Shown one piece after another: positions 17,621 to 26,399 of a DNA stretch of 64,000 nt (positions within the stretch are counted from its first letter, which is position 1; every line of letters begins with the position of its first letter). The stretch is from positions 423,051-487,050 of the forward strand of contig JAVYVJ010000002.1 in assembly GCA_038727705.1 (NCBI GenBank), read 5' to 3'. The notes beneath the pieces are model-generated. The model made no database searches, was not told the DNA's origin, and worked only from the letters and a program-made list of their open reading frames with translations. The translations under genes and the position numbers were made by a program. Source of the stretch: Zestosphaera sp. GTDB lineage: Archaea; Thermoproteota; Thermoprotei_A; Sulfolobales; NBVN01.

Positions 17621-18226
17621 ATGTTCAAGCACTATTATCTTCGGTGTGGTCAGGTGGTTTATGACGTTAAGTGCCTTGCTGAAGTGCTAAGATCTGTGAG
17701 CGCCGAGGGCATGGAGAGCGTGATTGTAGGGAGCACCGTCTACATGTTGAGGCTTGGGATTGAGGAATTCGAAGATGACGTGGATTTATTTGCAACCAAT
17801 TTCTCACCCGTATTCGACGAGGATCTCATTCGTGAGGCGGCTGAGAGGATTGGGTGTGAGGTAGGCGTTAGCGAGTGGGGGACCCCCAGACTGGAATGCG
17901 TGGTTAGGGATGAATGCATCGTTCCGGTTGAGCTCCATGAAAACATCCATGATTTCTACGTACCCCCTGAGATGGTCGAGGATGCCGAGACCCTTACGAT
18001 CGAGGGGTTTGAGGTCAGGGTGCTTAGAGTCGAGGATTACGTACTGCTCAAGGCCAGGGCCGGCAGGGACCGCGACCTAGAGGACCTGAACTACATTGCG
18101 GACTTGATTAAGTCAGGCACGTTGAAGGTGGACTTAAGATTCGTGAAGGAGAGGCTCAGAGTATTTGATGAGGATGAACAGAAATTGATTGTGAGGAGAC
18201 TTACCGACGCAGGTATGAGGCCCTGA
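17621..18226 (+). CDS. nucleotidyltransferase-fold protein
   Basis: 201 residues. The pattern VIVGSTVYMLRLG followed by FEDDVDLFATNF is the Gly-Ser and Asp-x-Asp metal signature of MNT/polymerase-beta-type nucleotidyltransferases. A middle segment, VEDYVLLKARAGRDRDLEDLNYI, matches the helix of AbiEii/DUF6036-like domains. Such proteins often act as toxins or modify tRNA, but no antitoxin-like gene is adjacent here. It begins 84 bp from the divergent tRNA-Cys gene. Substrate unknown. Confidence 0.7.
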   Translation: MFKHYYLRCGQVVYDVKCLAEVLRSVSAEGMESVIVGSTVYMLRLGIEEFEDDVDLFATNFSPVFDEDLIREAAERIGCEVGVSEWGTPRLECVVRDECIVPVELHENIHDFYVPPEMVEDAETLTIEGFEVRVLRVEDYVLLKARAGRDRDLEDLNYIADLIKSGTLKVDLRFVKERLRVFDEDEQKLIVRRLTDAGMRP

Positions 18227-18431
18227 TACCGTTCCCCATCAGGTACTGGCGTTCCCCGCGATTCTCGCTCTCTGCCCACGATCTGCCGCCTCCCTTGAGG
18301 TGAGTTGCGTGGACCCCTTAACCCCACGCCGCCAGAGGTTTATAGGATGAGGAAGGCAACCCCCAATGAGCGACGTGTTTGAGGGAACCCTGATTAGGCA
18401 AGTCTTTTAGTATTCCTTCTCACACAACCTA

Positions 18432-18599
18432 TTACTTCTTAATGCCTATCCTCTTCCTCTTAGGTCTCAACGATCTGCTCTTACATCTTCTGCACTTGAC
18501 AGCGCCGACGGGGTTTAGGGCACCACACCTCCTGCACACCAGCTTGTTGAGTAGCCTGGCCTCAACGATCCTCATGGCTTCAGGGTCTGTTACCGGCAT
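18432..18599 (-). CDS. rpl40e: 50S ribosomal protein L40e
   Basis: A 55-residue gene. The protein starts [19 protein letters not shown] and has a four-cysteine zinc ribbon, CRRCG and CRRCK, ending in a basic tail [11 protein letters not shown]. Length, Cys spacing and basic C-terminus match archaeal L40e. Start ATG 18599, stop TAA 18432-18434. The upstream KH protein on the same strand ends 55 bp before it. Confidence 0.93.
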   Translation of the reverse strand: MPVTDPEAMRIVEARLLNKLVCRRCGALNPVGAVKCRRCKSRSLRPKRKRIGIKK

Positions 18600-18654
18600 C
18601 TCGACACCTTATAGAATTTTATGCAGGGTTTTAAAAGCATGCCGGGATTCAGAG

Positions 18655-19173
18655 TCAGTCAGACCTTATCTTAACCACATTACCTGTTATCTGGGTCAGG
18701 AGGTTCTCTATTACCTCCCTCCTCCTGAAAGGCAGGTTCTTCAGCTCGAATCTAGGCACCCTCACGACATACTCGATGCTTCCGTCAGGCAGCCAGACGG
18801 TGTTGACGCTGGTTATCCTGGCTGGGAAGACTATCTGCTTAACAACCTCCTTTAAATCCTTGGTGTTCACGATGACTTTAGTCTTAGAACCCAGTCTCTC
18901 GCTTAACATCCAGCCTAGCTTGCTGAGAGCTCTGGGGTCAGGGGAGTTGCTTTTAGGTTCCTGGAGGATGACTACCGTAGCTCCTTCGCTCATGATAGAC
19001 CTTACGTACTCCACTTCCTTCAGAAACCTGAATTCAGGCGTCTCCTCAAGCTCTAACAATTCCCTCATAACGTCTACCTCGTAGTCTTTGACAGACCCAT
19101 TCTTAACTAGGGATTGACATCTAGGGCACAGCACCCCTGTCTTCACACATAGCACATCGAGAGGGATCCTCAA
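18655..19173 (-). CDS. NusA-like KH RNA-binding protein with Cys pairs
   Basis: 172 residues. The N-terminus MRIPLDVLCVKTGVLCPRCQ has three Cys that may form a zinc knuckle. It is followed by a helical linker and a KH-like region (GSKTKVIVNTKDLKEVVKQIVFPARI), with a C-terminal LLTQITGNVVKIRS strand. This arrangement resembles the crenarchaeal NusA-like transcription/translation-associated proteins encoded next to L40e. Their biochemical role is not established. The L40e context supports a link to ribosome or RNA biology. Confidence 0.6.
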   Translation of the reverse strand: MRIPLDVLCVKTGVLCPRCQSLVKNGSVKDYEVDVMRELLELEETPEFRFLKEVEYVRSIMSEGATVVILQEPKSNSPDPRALSKLGWMLSERLGSKTKVIVNTKDLKEVVKQIVFPARITSVNTVWLPDGSIEYVVRVPRFELKNLPFRRREVIENLLTQITGNVVKIRSD

Positions 19174-19511
19174 CTTCTCTCAGCACTCCCTCATTCATAC
19201 CAGCTCTTTCATTAATAAATCGCTAAAGCCTATATAAATAACTCTACCCTCAACAAGATGAGGGCTACGTAGGGCGGGCTTCGTTCTTCTAAAGCGGGGA
19301 ATGGGGGCCTGACTCAATGACGCTCATCGTCTACGAGTCCGCCCGCGATGCGGGTTCATCGCAAACCCCTTAGATAAACCTTAGATGTGAAACCTGGAGC
19401 AGTTGCGTGTGGCGGGGGAGGGGTTGCTGATTTCCGACCATTCTATAATATGAGATTTAGACTGATCTAAACATTTTTAAATCCGAACGCAGGATTCATT
19501 GGGATGCCACG
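19174..19511. other. intergenic region with feoB promoter and inverted repeat
   Basis: No gene found in 338 bp. CTATATAAATA at about 19229-19239 is a strong TATA-like box that could serve the minus-strand KH gene or an unseen RNA. GC-rich, codon-like sequence follows (19250-19375) without a supported start. A perfect 6-bp inverted repeat TTTAGA/TCTAAA occurs at 19456-19471. It stands directly upstream of the TATA-like ATTTTTAAAT (19473-19482) that should drive feoB, so it is well placed for a regulator. Confidence 0.55.
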
Positions 19512-21623
19512 TTGAGGGAGTTCAGGGGGAGGACGTGCGATTACGTTGTGGCGGTGGTGGGGCAGCCCTCAGTCGGTAAGTCCACTTTCTTCACACGGGT
19601 TACCGGGGAGGTCGTCCGTATAGCTAACTGGCCCGGCACCACAGTCGATCAGAAGGTCGGTCTGACGTTCTTTGAAGGCAAGACCGTATGCTTGGTTGAC
19701 CTGCCAGGCGTTTACGGGTTGACTCCTACCTCACCTGAGGAGAGAATCACTAAGAACTACATTCTCTCAGGCGATTGGGACGCCATCTTGGTGTTGGCTG
19801 ACTCACTGACTCTAGAGCGATCAGTGTACCTGCCTATTCAGATAGGCGAGATGACGGATAGGCTTGTCGTGGCTCTGACCAAGTGGGATGAAACCCACAA
19901 GAGAGGTCTACACGTGGACGTAGGGAAACTGAGCTCGCGGTTGGGTGTTCCGGTGATCCCTGTCTCCTCGGTAACTGGGGAGGGCATCAAGCAGGTGCTC
20001 AGCGCCCTGGTTAAGGTGATTGAGGGAGCTCTTAAGGAGGGATATATCCGAATAGACTACGGCATGCTTGAGAGCTACTTAAGTGAGTTAAGCAGCCAGA
20101 TTGAGAAATACGGCCTCAGGAGGGTGCCGGGGAGGTGGATAGCTCTGAGGCTGATGGAGGAGGATCACGAAGTGATGGAGTTAGTTAAGGACCTGCCTGA
20201 GGTCGTGAGAAGGAGTGATGAACTGCGTGAGGATTTCAAGAGGGCTACAGGCAAAACCCCTGAGGAGATAGCCATACTCAGGAGGTATAATTACGCTTCA
20301 CAACTACTTAAGGACGTGGTGGTCAGGGTCCAGGTCAGACCCCACTCCACGATTGACAGGGTGTACCTACATCCATTTCTGGGGCCCGTCGTTTCCACGT
20401 TAACCATATTCTCCGCCTTCGCCGTAGCGTTCACACTAAACACGGGCTTCCCGCTCACGCTGATCCTGAGGCATGCTGGGATGAAGGCGGTCGCCGACTT
20501 CCTGGAACATCACAGCATCTCCGGGCTGCTGGAGTTGATTTTTGATGAGGTGGGGGAGGCAGCTCGGCCAGCGCTCGAGGGCATCAGCAGTGAGTTAGCG
20601 TCCCTGGTGGTGGACGGCGCTTTGAAGGGGGTTGGGTCCGTGCTAGGTTTCCTGCCGTTGATACTCTTGGTGTCCGCGCTCATCGCCGTGCTGGAGGACA
20701 GCGGGTTAGGCCCTAGGATGGTTTCGTCACTCCACGGCTTCTTTAAACACTTCGGGCTCTCAGGCAGGGCTCTATACCCGCTGATCATGGGCTTCGGATG
20801 CAACGTGCCGGCAGTCATCCAATCGAGGATAGCTGTGGACGAGCTCGAGAGGGTTGAGGTAATGGCTTCAGCGCCATTCGTGCTGTGTCAGGCTAGGCTA
20901 GTGGTCCTCCTGTACTTCGTTAGGGCTCTGTTCCCAGGTAACGCGTTACTCCAGTCAGCGGTTATGACATCACTTTACATGATCTCAATACTCCTCTACC
21001 TACTCACCGCCAAGGCCCTGAGGCGCCTGCACGGCATTAAGGAAGCTCCAGAGTTGATCATGGAGATCCCGCCAATACATGGACCGAACCTCAGGGTCGT
21101 GTGGTGGAGCTCCTGGAGCAACGCCAGGCACTTCCTCTACAAGGCAGGTGTGGTGATTCTGATCCTCTCCCTACTCAGCTGGGGTATGTTAAGCTATGGA
21201 CCCACAGGGCATGTTGAGTCCCTCAGCGAGTCTTACGGGGCTATGCTAGGGTCTCACGTGGGCTGGGCGCTTGAGAAGCTCTACGGACTGCCAAGCAACA
21301 CCTCCTGGATGTTGGGCTACGCGTTAGTCTACGGCTTCATAGCTAAGGAGGGTCTCGTCTCATCCATAGTGCAGCTCACCGGGTTGGCCGGTGAGGAAGC
21401 TCTGAGCGCCCTCAACCTCGGTGCCTCCCAGGGTGTGGCGGTACTTACTCTAATGATGTTCTACGTGCCATGCATGGTCACGGTGGCAGTTCTATATCAA
21501 GAAAGCAGGAGCGTCAGACTCACTATAGCTATAGTGCTCTACATACTTGCAGTAGCGCTAGCTCTCTCCCTGGCAGGCCATGCACTACTCACTCTCATCA
21601 CGTCGGGAACTCCAACCCGATGA
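19512..21623 (+). CDS. feoB: ferrous iron transporter FeoB
   Basis: Membrane Fe(II) permease with an N-terminal GTPase. G1 is GQPSVGKST (about residues 17-25), switch I NWPGTTVD, G3 DLPGVYG (about 63), and G4 is TKWD instead of the usual NKxD. The membrane part has two Gate motifs, the first around the GFGCNVPA segment. The length of 703 is typical. The start is TTG 19512. No feoA is adjacent; a ZIP transporter follows 6 bp downstream, making a divalent-metal uptake operon. Confidence 0.95.
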   Translation: MREFRGRTCDYVVAVVGQPSVGKSTFFTRVTGEVVRIANWPGTTVDQKVGLTFFEGKTVCLVDLPGVYGLTPTSPEERITKNYILSGDWDAILVLADSLTLERSVYLPIQIGEMTDRLVVALTKWDETHKRGLHVDVGKLSSRLGVPVIPVSSVTGEGIKQVLSALVKVIEGALKEGYIRIDYGMLESYLSELSSQIEKYGLRRVPGRWIALRLMEEDHEVMELVKDLPEVVRRSDELREDFKRATGKTPEEIAILRRYNYASQLLKDVVVRVQVRPHSTIDRVYLHPFLGPVVSTLTIFSAFAVAFTLNTGFPLTLILRHAGMKAVADFLEHHSISGLLELIFDEVGEAARPALEGISSELASLVVDGALKGVGSVLGFLPLILLVSALIAVLEDSGLGPRMVSSLHGFFKHFGLSGRALYPLIMGFGCNVPAVIQSRIAVDELERVEVMASAPFVLCQARLVVLLYFVRALFPGNALLQSAVMTSLYMISILLYLLTAKALRRLHGIKEAPELIMEIPPIHGPNLRVVWWSSWSNARHFLYKAGVVILILSLLSWGMLSYGPTGHVESLSESYGAMLGSHVGWALEKLYGLPSNTSWMLGYALVYGFIAKEGLVSSIVQLTGLAGEEALSALNLGASQGVAVLTLMMFYVPCMVTVAVLYQESRSVRLTIAIVLYILAVALALSLAGHALLTLITSGTPTR

Positions 21624-21629
21624 GAGGCT

Positions 21630-22391
21630 GTGGACGCGATGATGGAGAATGTCGTTGCGAGGGCTCTGGTCCTGGGCCTGATCCCGGCGTTCCTAACTTC
21701 CGTGGGAGGGGTTGCAGGCCTCATAGGCTTGAGAGGCTCGGAGAAGCATCTCGACCTAGGGCTGGGTTTCAGCGCTGGGGTAATGACGGTGACTTCATTC
21801 ACGAGCCTCCTGCTTCCGGCGATGAGGGTAGGGGGGTTCCCGATCCTCCTCGCAGGCTTCAGCTCAGGGGTTATTTTAGTAGTGATTCTTAACAAGTTCA
21901 TACCGCATGAGCACCTCATGAAGGGTTACGAAGGCCCTGCCGTGATTAAAGCAAGGATTAAGCGTGTCTGGCTTCTGGTCTCCGCGATCCTAATACATAA
22001 CATCCCTGAAGGGCTTGCCGTGGGGAGTTCATCGGTATTCAGCCTGAGCAACGGCCTGCTCACGGCCCTGGCTATAGGGCTTCAGGACATCCCGGAAGGA
22101 TTCGCTGTATCTTTCCCAATAGCCGCTGCAACGAAGGACGTGAGGAAGGCTCTACTCATAGCATCCCTGAGCGGCTTAAGCGAGACCGTGATGTCGGTTG
22201 CAGTAGCCCTCATGACAACCTCGACCACCCTCCTGGCCTTCACCCTATCACTGGCCGGGGGCTCGATGATCTACGTAGTCAGCCACGAAGTGATACCGGA
22301 GACCCACAGATATGGTCATGAACACCTCTCAACCGCCGGGTTCTTGACAGGCTTCCTCACGATGCTGCGGCTTGACACCATGTTCAGCTAG
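21630..22391 (+). CDS. ZIP-family divalent metal transporter
   Basis: 253-residue membrane protein with about eight hydrophobic segments. The metal-binding helix 4 motif is HNIPEGLAVGS and the helix 5 motif is LQDIPEGFAVSFP. A further FIPHEH lies in the loop before helix 4. ZIP proteins carry Zn, Fe or Mn inward. It follows feoB by 6 bp, so iron or zinc under the same control is likely. GTG 21630 is used; ATG 21639 and 21642 are alternatives. Confidence 0.92.
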   Translation: MDAMMENVVARALVLGLIPAFLTSVGGVAGLIGLRGSEKHLDLGLGFSAGVMTVTSFTSLLLPAMRVGGFPILLAGFSSGVILVVILNKFIPHEHLMKGYEGPAVIKARIKRVWLLVSAILIHNIPEGLAVGSSSVFSLSNGLLTALAIGLQDIPEGFAVSFPIAAATKDVRKALLIASLSGLSETVMSVAVALMTTSTTLLAFTLSLAGGSMIYVVSHEVIPETHRYGHEHLSTAGFLTGFLTMLRLDTMFS

Positions 22392-22580
22392 GCGCGTCAC
22401 AGCGCTGAAGGCCTGCGGACGCATCCCCCTCTAGGATTCCTTGACTATAATTTATTTTTACTGCAATTCATGAAATCTTATACAGTATTTTCAATTGCTG
22501 TGAAAAAAAATATGAATTATTATTTCCTAATTATAGAAATAGTAAAGTTTTTAAAGCCTTCCTAATCCACTATTAAAGGT

Positions 22581-23984
22581 GTGTCTCCGGTGATAGAGTC
22601 GATAGATGTTGCAACGTTCGTCGTTTATCTGCTAGCCCTTCTTGGAGTAGGTCTCCTGACTGCTAGGTGGACTAAAACCTTCGAGGACTTCTCGGTAGCC
22701 GGTAGGAGGATGAAGGCGTGGCTCGCATTCTCAACTATTGCTGCAACGTGGATAGGCGGGGGCATAACCATCGGGGTCGCCGGTAAGGCCTACGCCGGGA
22801 AGATGATAGGTGCTTGGGGGACGACCATAGGCTTCGGCACAACGCTGCTCATACTGGGGCTCTTCTACGCAGGCCCGTTGCGGAGGCTGAGGCTCTACAC
22901 GCTGGCCGACTACTACACCTCCAGATTCGGGAAGGCGTGGATCGGGGGGCTGGCGGGAATCATAATGTTTATCGCGTACGTCTTCGCGGTGACAGCCCAG
23001 ATAGTGGCGGGCGCGGTCCTTCTGTCAACGGTCTTCGGGTGGGACTACAGCGTTTCAGTCCTGGCGAGCGGGGGTGTAGTGATTGCGTACACAGTCATGG
23101 GAGGGTTGTGGGCTGTGGCTATGACGGACTTCATACAGCTCCTAATAACGTTCTCAGGAATCCTGGCGGCGCTCGCCATCGGCGTGAGCTATGTGGGCGT
23201 ATCAACTCTAACCCCACTGGTTAATGACGCCGGCGTCTTCGACCCGAGGGTGGTGCTCACCATGGATTTCTGGGCGCTCTTCCTCGTGCTAGCGCTGGGG
23301 GACATACCGGCACCAGACCTCGTGCAGAGGGTCTACGCGTCCAGCGACGACAGGACGGCCAAGATTTCATCAATCCTTGCAGGCTTCGCCTACTACGCGG
23401 CCGGCCTCGTCTCGATAATGGTGGGGATCATTATGAGGTTCCTCGATTCAGGTCTGCCCGATCCTCAGCTAGCGTATCCGGCAATGATCAAGTACTTCCT
23501 CCCAGCAGGCCTGTCGGGACTCACTTTAGCAGGGCTGATGGCCGCGGTAATGAGCAACGCGGACAGCATGCTCTTAGCACCATCAACCGTGTTCGTCAAG
23601 AACGTTGTCAAGGATCTAATCAAGGGGGATTTAGGCGATGCGGACTTGCTTAAGGTGAACAGATATGCTGTAGTAGGGTTAGGCGTTCTGGCGTTGATGG
23701 CCGGCCTGCTCAGAGCCGACGTTCTATACTGGCTTAGCCTGGCCTTCGACGTGCTGTTTGCAAGCCTCTTCATACCCCTCACCTTAGGCCTCTTCTGGCG
23801 CAGGTTCAACTGGCAGGGCGCAGCATCGGCGATAATATTCGGTGCCGCCTCAAGGTTGATCCTTGAGTGGATGCTGAATGAAGGAATGATCGCTGACTGG
23901 TGGGTGGCTAGCCTCGGAGCACCGCTAGTTAGCCTGATAGCCGGGATGACCGTCGCGTTAGCAACGTCGGGCGGAAGTCAGTAA
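22581..23984 (+). CDS. sodium:solute symporter (SSS family)
   Basis: 467 residues with about 13 membrane helices. Family markers are FSVAGRRM near residue 40, ATWIGGGITIGVAGKAY, LYTLADYYTSRFG, and LAGLMAAVMSNADSMLL, the Na+ site region. Substrate (proline, other amino acid, sugar or carboxylate) cannot be told. TATA-like GTTTTTAAAG at about 22547-22556 and GTG 22581 indicate a leaderless transcript. Sequence between the ZIP gene and this one (22392-22580) is AT-rich, with a poly-A run and no gene. Confidence 0.9.
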   Translation: MSPVIESIDVATFVVYLLALLGVGLLTARWTKTFEDFSVAGRRMKAWLAFSTIAATWIGGGITIGVAGKAYAGKMIGAWGTTIGFGTTLLILGLFYAGPLRRLRLYTLADYYTSRFGKAWIGGLAGIIMFIAYVFAVTAQIVAGAVLLSTVFGWDYSVSVLASGGVVIAYTVMGGLWAVAMTDFIQLLITFSGILAALAIGVSYVGVSTLTPLVNDAGVFDPRVVLTMDFWALFLVLALGDIPAPDLVQRVYASSDDRTAKISSILAGFAYYAAGLVSIMVGIIMRFLDSGLPDPQLAYPAMIKYFLPAGLSGLTLAGLMAAVMSNADSMLLAPSTVFVKNVVKDLIKGDLGDADLLKVNRYAVVGLGVLALMAGLLRADVLYWLSLAFDVLFASLFIPLTLGLFWRRFNWQGAASAIIFGAASRLILEWMLNEGMIADWWVASLGAPLVSLIAGMTVALATSGGSQ

Positions 23985-24015
23985 CGTGGGAGCCTAATAT
24001 TTGAGGCTATAAAGA

Positions 24016-25020
24016 TTATTTTTCTAAACCCTCCAAAGCACTCGCCATGGTCTGCAGGAAGAACTCCATCTCCTCAGGCCTGCCCACAGAGACCCTTACG
24101 TAGTTGCTGAACTCCCTGAGGTCCTCCACATTCTGCAGGCATAGGGTGAGCACCCCCCTGCCTTTGAGTTCACCCCATAAGTCCCTGCAGGGCCTCCCCA
24201 GATCCACTAAAATGAAGTTGGTCTGACTCTCCACAGTCCTCAAACCCATCTCCTCAAGCCCCCTCCTAGTCCTCTCCCTAGTCTCGACTATCGACCGCAC
24301 TACCTCCCTCACGTACTGAAGGTCTTTAAGAGCCCCCAGGACGGCGGCCTGAGTCGTCAGAGGCACTTCGAAGCCTATTCTGAGGCTGTTTAACACCCTC
24401 TTAACCCCCCTACCCAGGACTGCGTAGCCGAACCTGGCTCCCGCAAGGCAGAATGATTTCGACACGCTCCTGATGATCGCCACGTTATCAAGTTCGGCGG
24501 CCAGGTCCTTGAACGTGACTCCGGAGAACTCGTAGTACGCCTCATCCACGAAGACGGCCTTAGCCCGCCTAGCCACCTCCCTCACGACGTCAGGGTCTTG
24601 GAGCAGGAGATTGCCGGTCGGGTTGTTAGGGTTTATTATGTAGACGAGCCGGCCCTCACACCTCCTAAGCAGTTCCTCAACATCCAGGGTGAAGGATTCA
24701 CCGCGCAGACTCAGGTACTGCGATCCCACCCCATAACTTCTTGCCAGGCCGTACATCACGTGGAACGTCGGGTGCGTGGCCACGAGATCTAGGCCTGCAA
24801 CCCTAGCGTAGGTCAGCATGAGGGTCAGCACGGCTGAAGAACCTGGGAACACCTCTATCAAACCCTCATCAACCCCCACGTACTTACTCAGCTCGCCCAT
24901 CAACTCATCGTAGAGTGCTTTGTCATAATACAGGTTCAGAGACCCAGCATACCTGTTGACATATTCAATCGAAATTCTTGAAGGCGGGTAGGGCGATTCA
25001 TTCATGTGCAACCTAAGCAT
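24016..25020 (-). CDS. HisC-like class I/II aminotransferase
   Basis: PLP aminotransferase of 334 residues related to histidinol-phosphate aminotransferase. LHMNESPYPPS is the N-terminal HisC motif, INPNNPTGN the cofactor loop, VFVDEAYYEF the Asp-Tyr pair, and SVSKSFCLAGARFGYAV contains the PLP lysine. The frame is open to 25080, but ATG 25020 gives the family N-terminus and avoids the overlap with the MFS gene. No other histidine genes are nearby, so an aromatic-amino-acid or other transaminase role is as likely. Confidence 0.85.
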   Translation of the reverse strand: MLRLHMNESPYPPSRISIEYVNRYAGSLNLYYDKALYDELMGELSKYVGVDEGLIEVFPGSSAVLTLMLTYARVAGLDLVATHPTFHVMYGLARSYGVGSQYLSLRGESFTLDVEELLRRCEGRLVYIINPNNPTGNLLLQDPDVVREVARRAKAVFVDEAYYEFSGVTFKDLAAELDNVAIIRSVSKSFCLAGARFGYAVLGRGVKRVLNSLRIGFEVPLTTQAAVLGALKDLQYVREVVRSIVETRERTRRGLEEMGLRTVESQTNFILVDLGRPCRDLWGELKGRGVLTLCLQNVEDLREFSNYVRVSVGRPEEMEFFLQTMASALEGLEK

Positions 25021-25030
25021 GAGCGGACAC

Positions 25031-26257
25031 CTAATTACAACTAGCGTCCATATCCTTAAAAGCCGGCGGTGAAGACCCACCGCAACCCCTCATTTTCTTA
25101 AGCACTAGAGCCACGGAGATCGTGGCTGCCGCTGTGAGCACGTAACCCAGGAAGTCCATGCTTAAGTGGGGGTTGACTAGAAGCGGCAGCAGCATCAACC
25201 CGCCCAACGCGTCGAAAGCTATCACCAATCCGAAGCCTGAGGTCATGACATCCTTAGGCACCTGCTTAGCTATGTAGGTGTTGATCGCCGTGTCTAGGAA
25301 CGGGTATAACGGAAGCTGCCAGATAAGTATGGATACCCAACCCCAAGACTTTACGAAGAGCCAGTAGTCTATGAGGTAGGCTGTCGTGACTAGAGCGAAT
25401 AGTACAAGCGGGTTATGTCTATCCGTGAGTTTGCCCGCGATAATTCTGGCCGGTATTGAGAGGATCGCCGTGAACCCGCCGTAGACCAGTCCGAAGAGGG
25501 TGTACTCCGTCAGCCTCGAGGACGAGCCCACCAGATTCTCGAGCTCCATGCTCAGCTTAGACGGGGCCACAGAGTACAGGAGCTCCCTGGAGAAGACCGT
25601 TAGGGAGACCGCTATCAACACCGGGGCTAACTTACTGAGGACGCTGTCGACATTGATGACCCTCCCGCCGCGTGCAGTCGCCTTAATGTCAGCGCTCTCC
25701 GGGAAAAACGCGATCAGCATAGAGTACGTGGCTAGGTGCGTCACGACCATCGTTGTGAAGACGCCTTCAGGGCCCGCGATCCCGTAGATGGGGCCCATGC
25801 AGGCTGATCCGATGCTGTAGCCGAGGCCCGTCCCTATCGTGAAGTAACTGTACGCTCTCCCGGGACTGACGCTTGAGTCACCTAAGACTGTCGAGAGCAC
25901 GGACGGCCATGAGATAGCCCACGTCAAGCTGTAGAAACTCAGAATCACGGCTAAGGTGATGGGATCCCGCACTCCCGGGGCCGCTAAGAACGGGATGCAT
26001 CCCGCGGCGCCAAGGAGTATTAAATTCCTCTCACCGACCCTGCCCGTCAGCCTACCCATAACTGCAGCGAAAAGGGTGAAGCCCCACTCAAGCCCGGTGA
26101 TCAGGATAACTGCTTGAAGGCCCCCGCCGAGCTCAACACCTATATAGCGTCTGGTGAACGAGAAATACAGCCCCCAGGTGGCCATGTACAGCGTCGCCGC
26201 CACGGAGTACATAGCCCGCCACACGACCACACCGATCCTCGATCCCCTCCTGAGCAT
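25031..26257 (-). CDS. MFS transporter
   Basis: 408-residue major facilitator with about 12 helices. The loop 2-3 region reads GRLTGRVGERNLILLG, and the equivalent in the second half is RIIAGKLTDRHNPLV. Ten bases separate it from the HisC-like gene on the same strand, so the two may be an operon, for instance exporting or importing the amino acid handled by the transaminase. Substrate unknown. Confidence 0.85.
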   Translation of the reverse strand: MLRRGSRIGVVVWRAMYSVAATLYMATWGLYFSFTRRYIGVELGGGLQAVILITGLEWGFTLFAAVMGRLTGRVGERNLILLGAAGCIPFLAAPGVRDPITLAVILSFYSLTWAISWPSVLSTVLGDSSVSPGRAYSYFTIGTGLGYSIGSACMGPIYGIAGPEGVFTTMVVTHLATYSMLIAFFPESADIKATARGGRVINVDSVLSKLAPVLIAVSLTVFSRELLYSVAPSKLSMELENLVGSSSRLTEYTLFGLVYGGFTAILSIPARIIAGKLTDRHNPLVLFALVTTAYLIDYWLFVKSWGWVSILIWQLPLYPFLDTAINTYIAKQVPKDVMTSGFGLVIAFDALGGLMLLPLLVNPHLSMDFLGYVLTAAATISVALVLKKMRGCGGSSPPAFKDMDASCN

Positions 26258-26399
26258 AGAGCATCACACGCCGTTATCTCAATGCCCTAAGTTGCGGTGG
26301 ATCCGATAAGGAATACTTACAGGGACTCCTTTAAATTCAAACCCCAACCCTGAATTCAACCTAGTGTGCAATAAAAAGAGCTCTGTTTTTTACATCCTT

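Noticed and set aside
18227-18431. Possible transposase remnant between the nucleotidyltransferase and L40e
   Set aside because: The minus-strand frame is Arg/Gly-rich but too short and without any specific motif.
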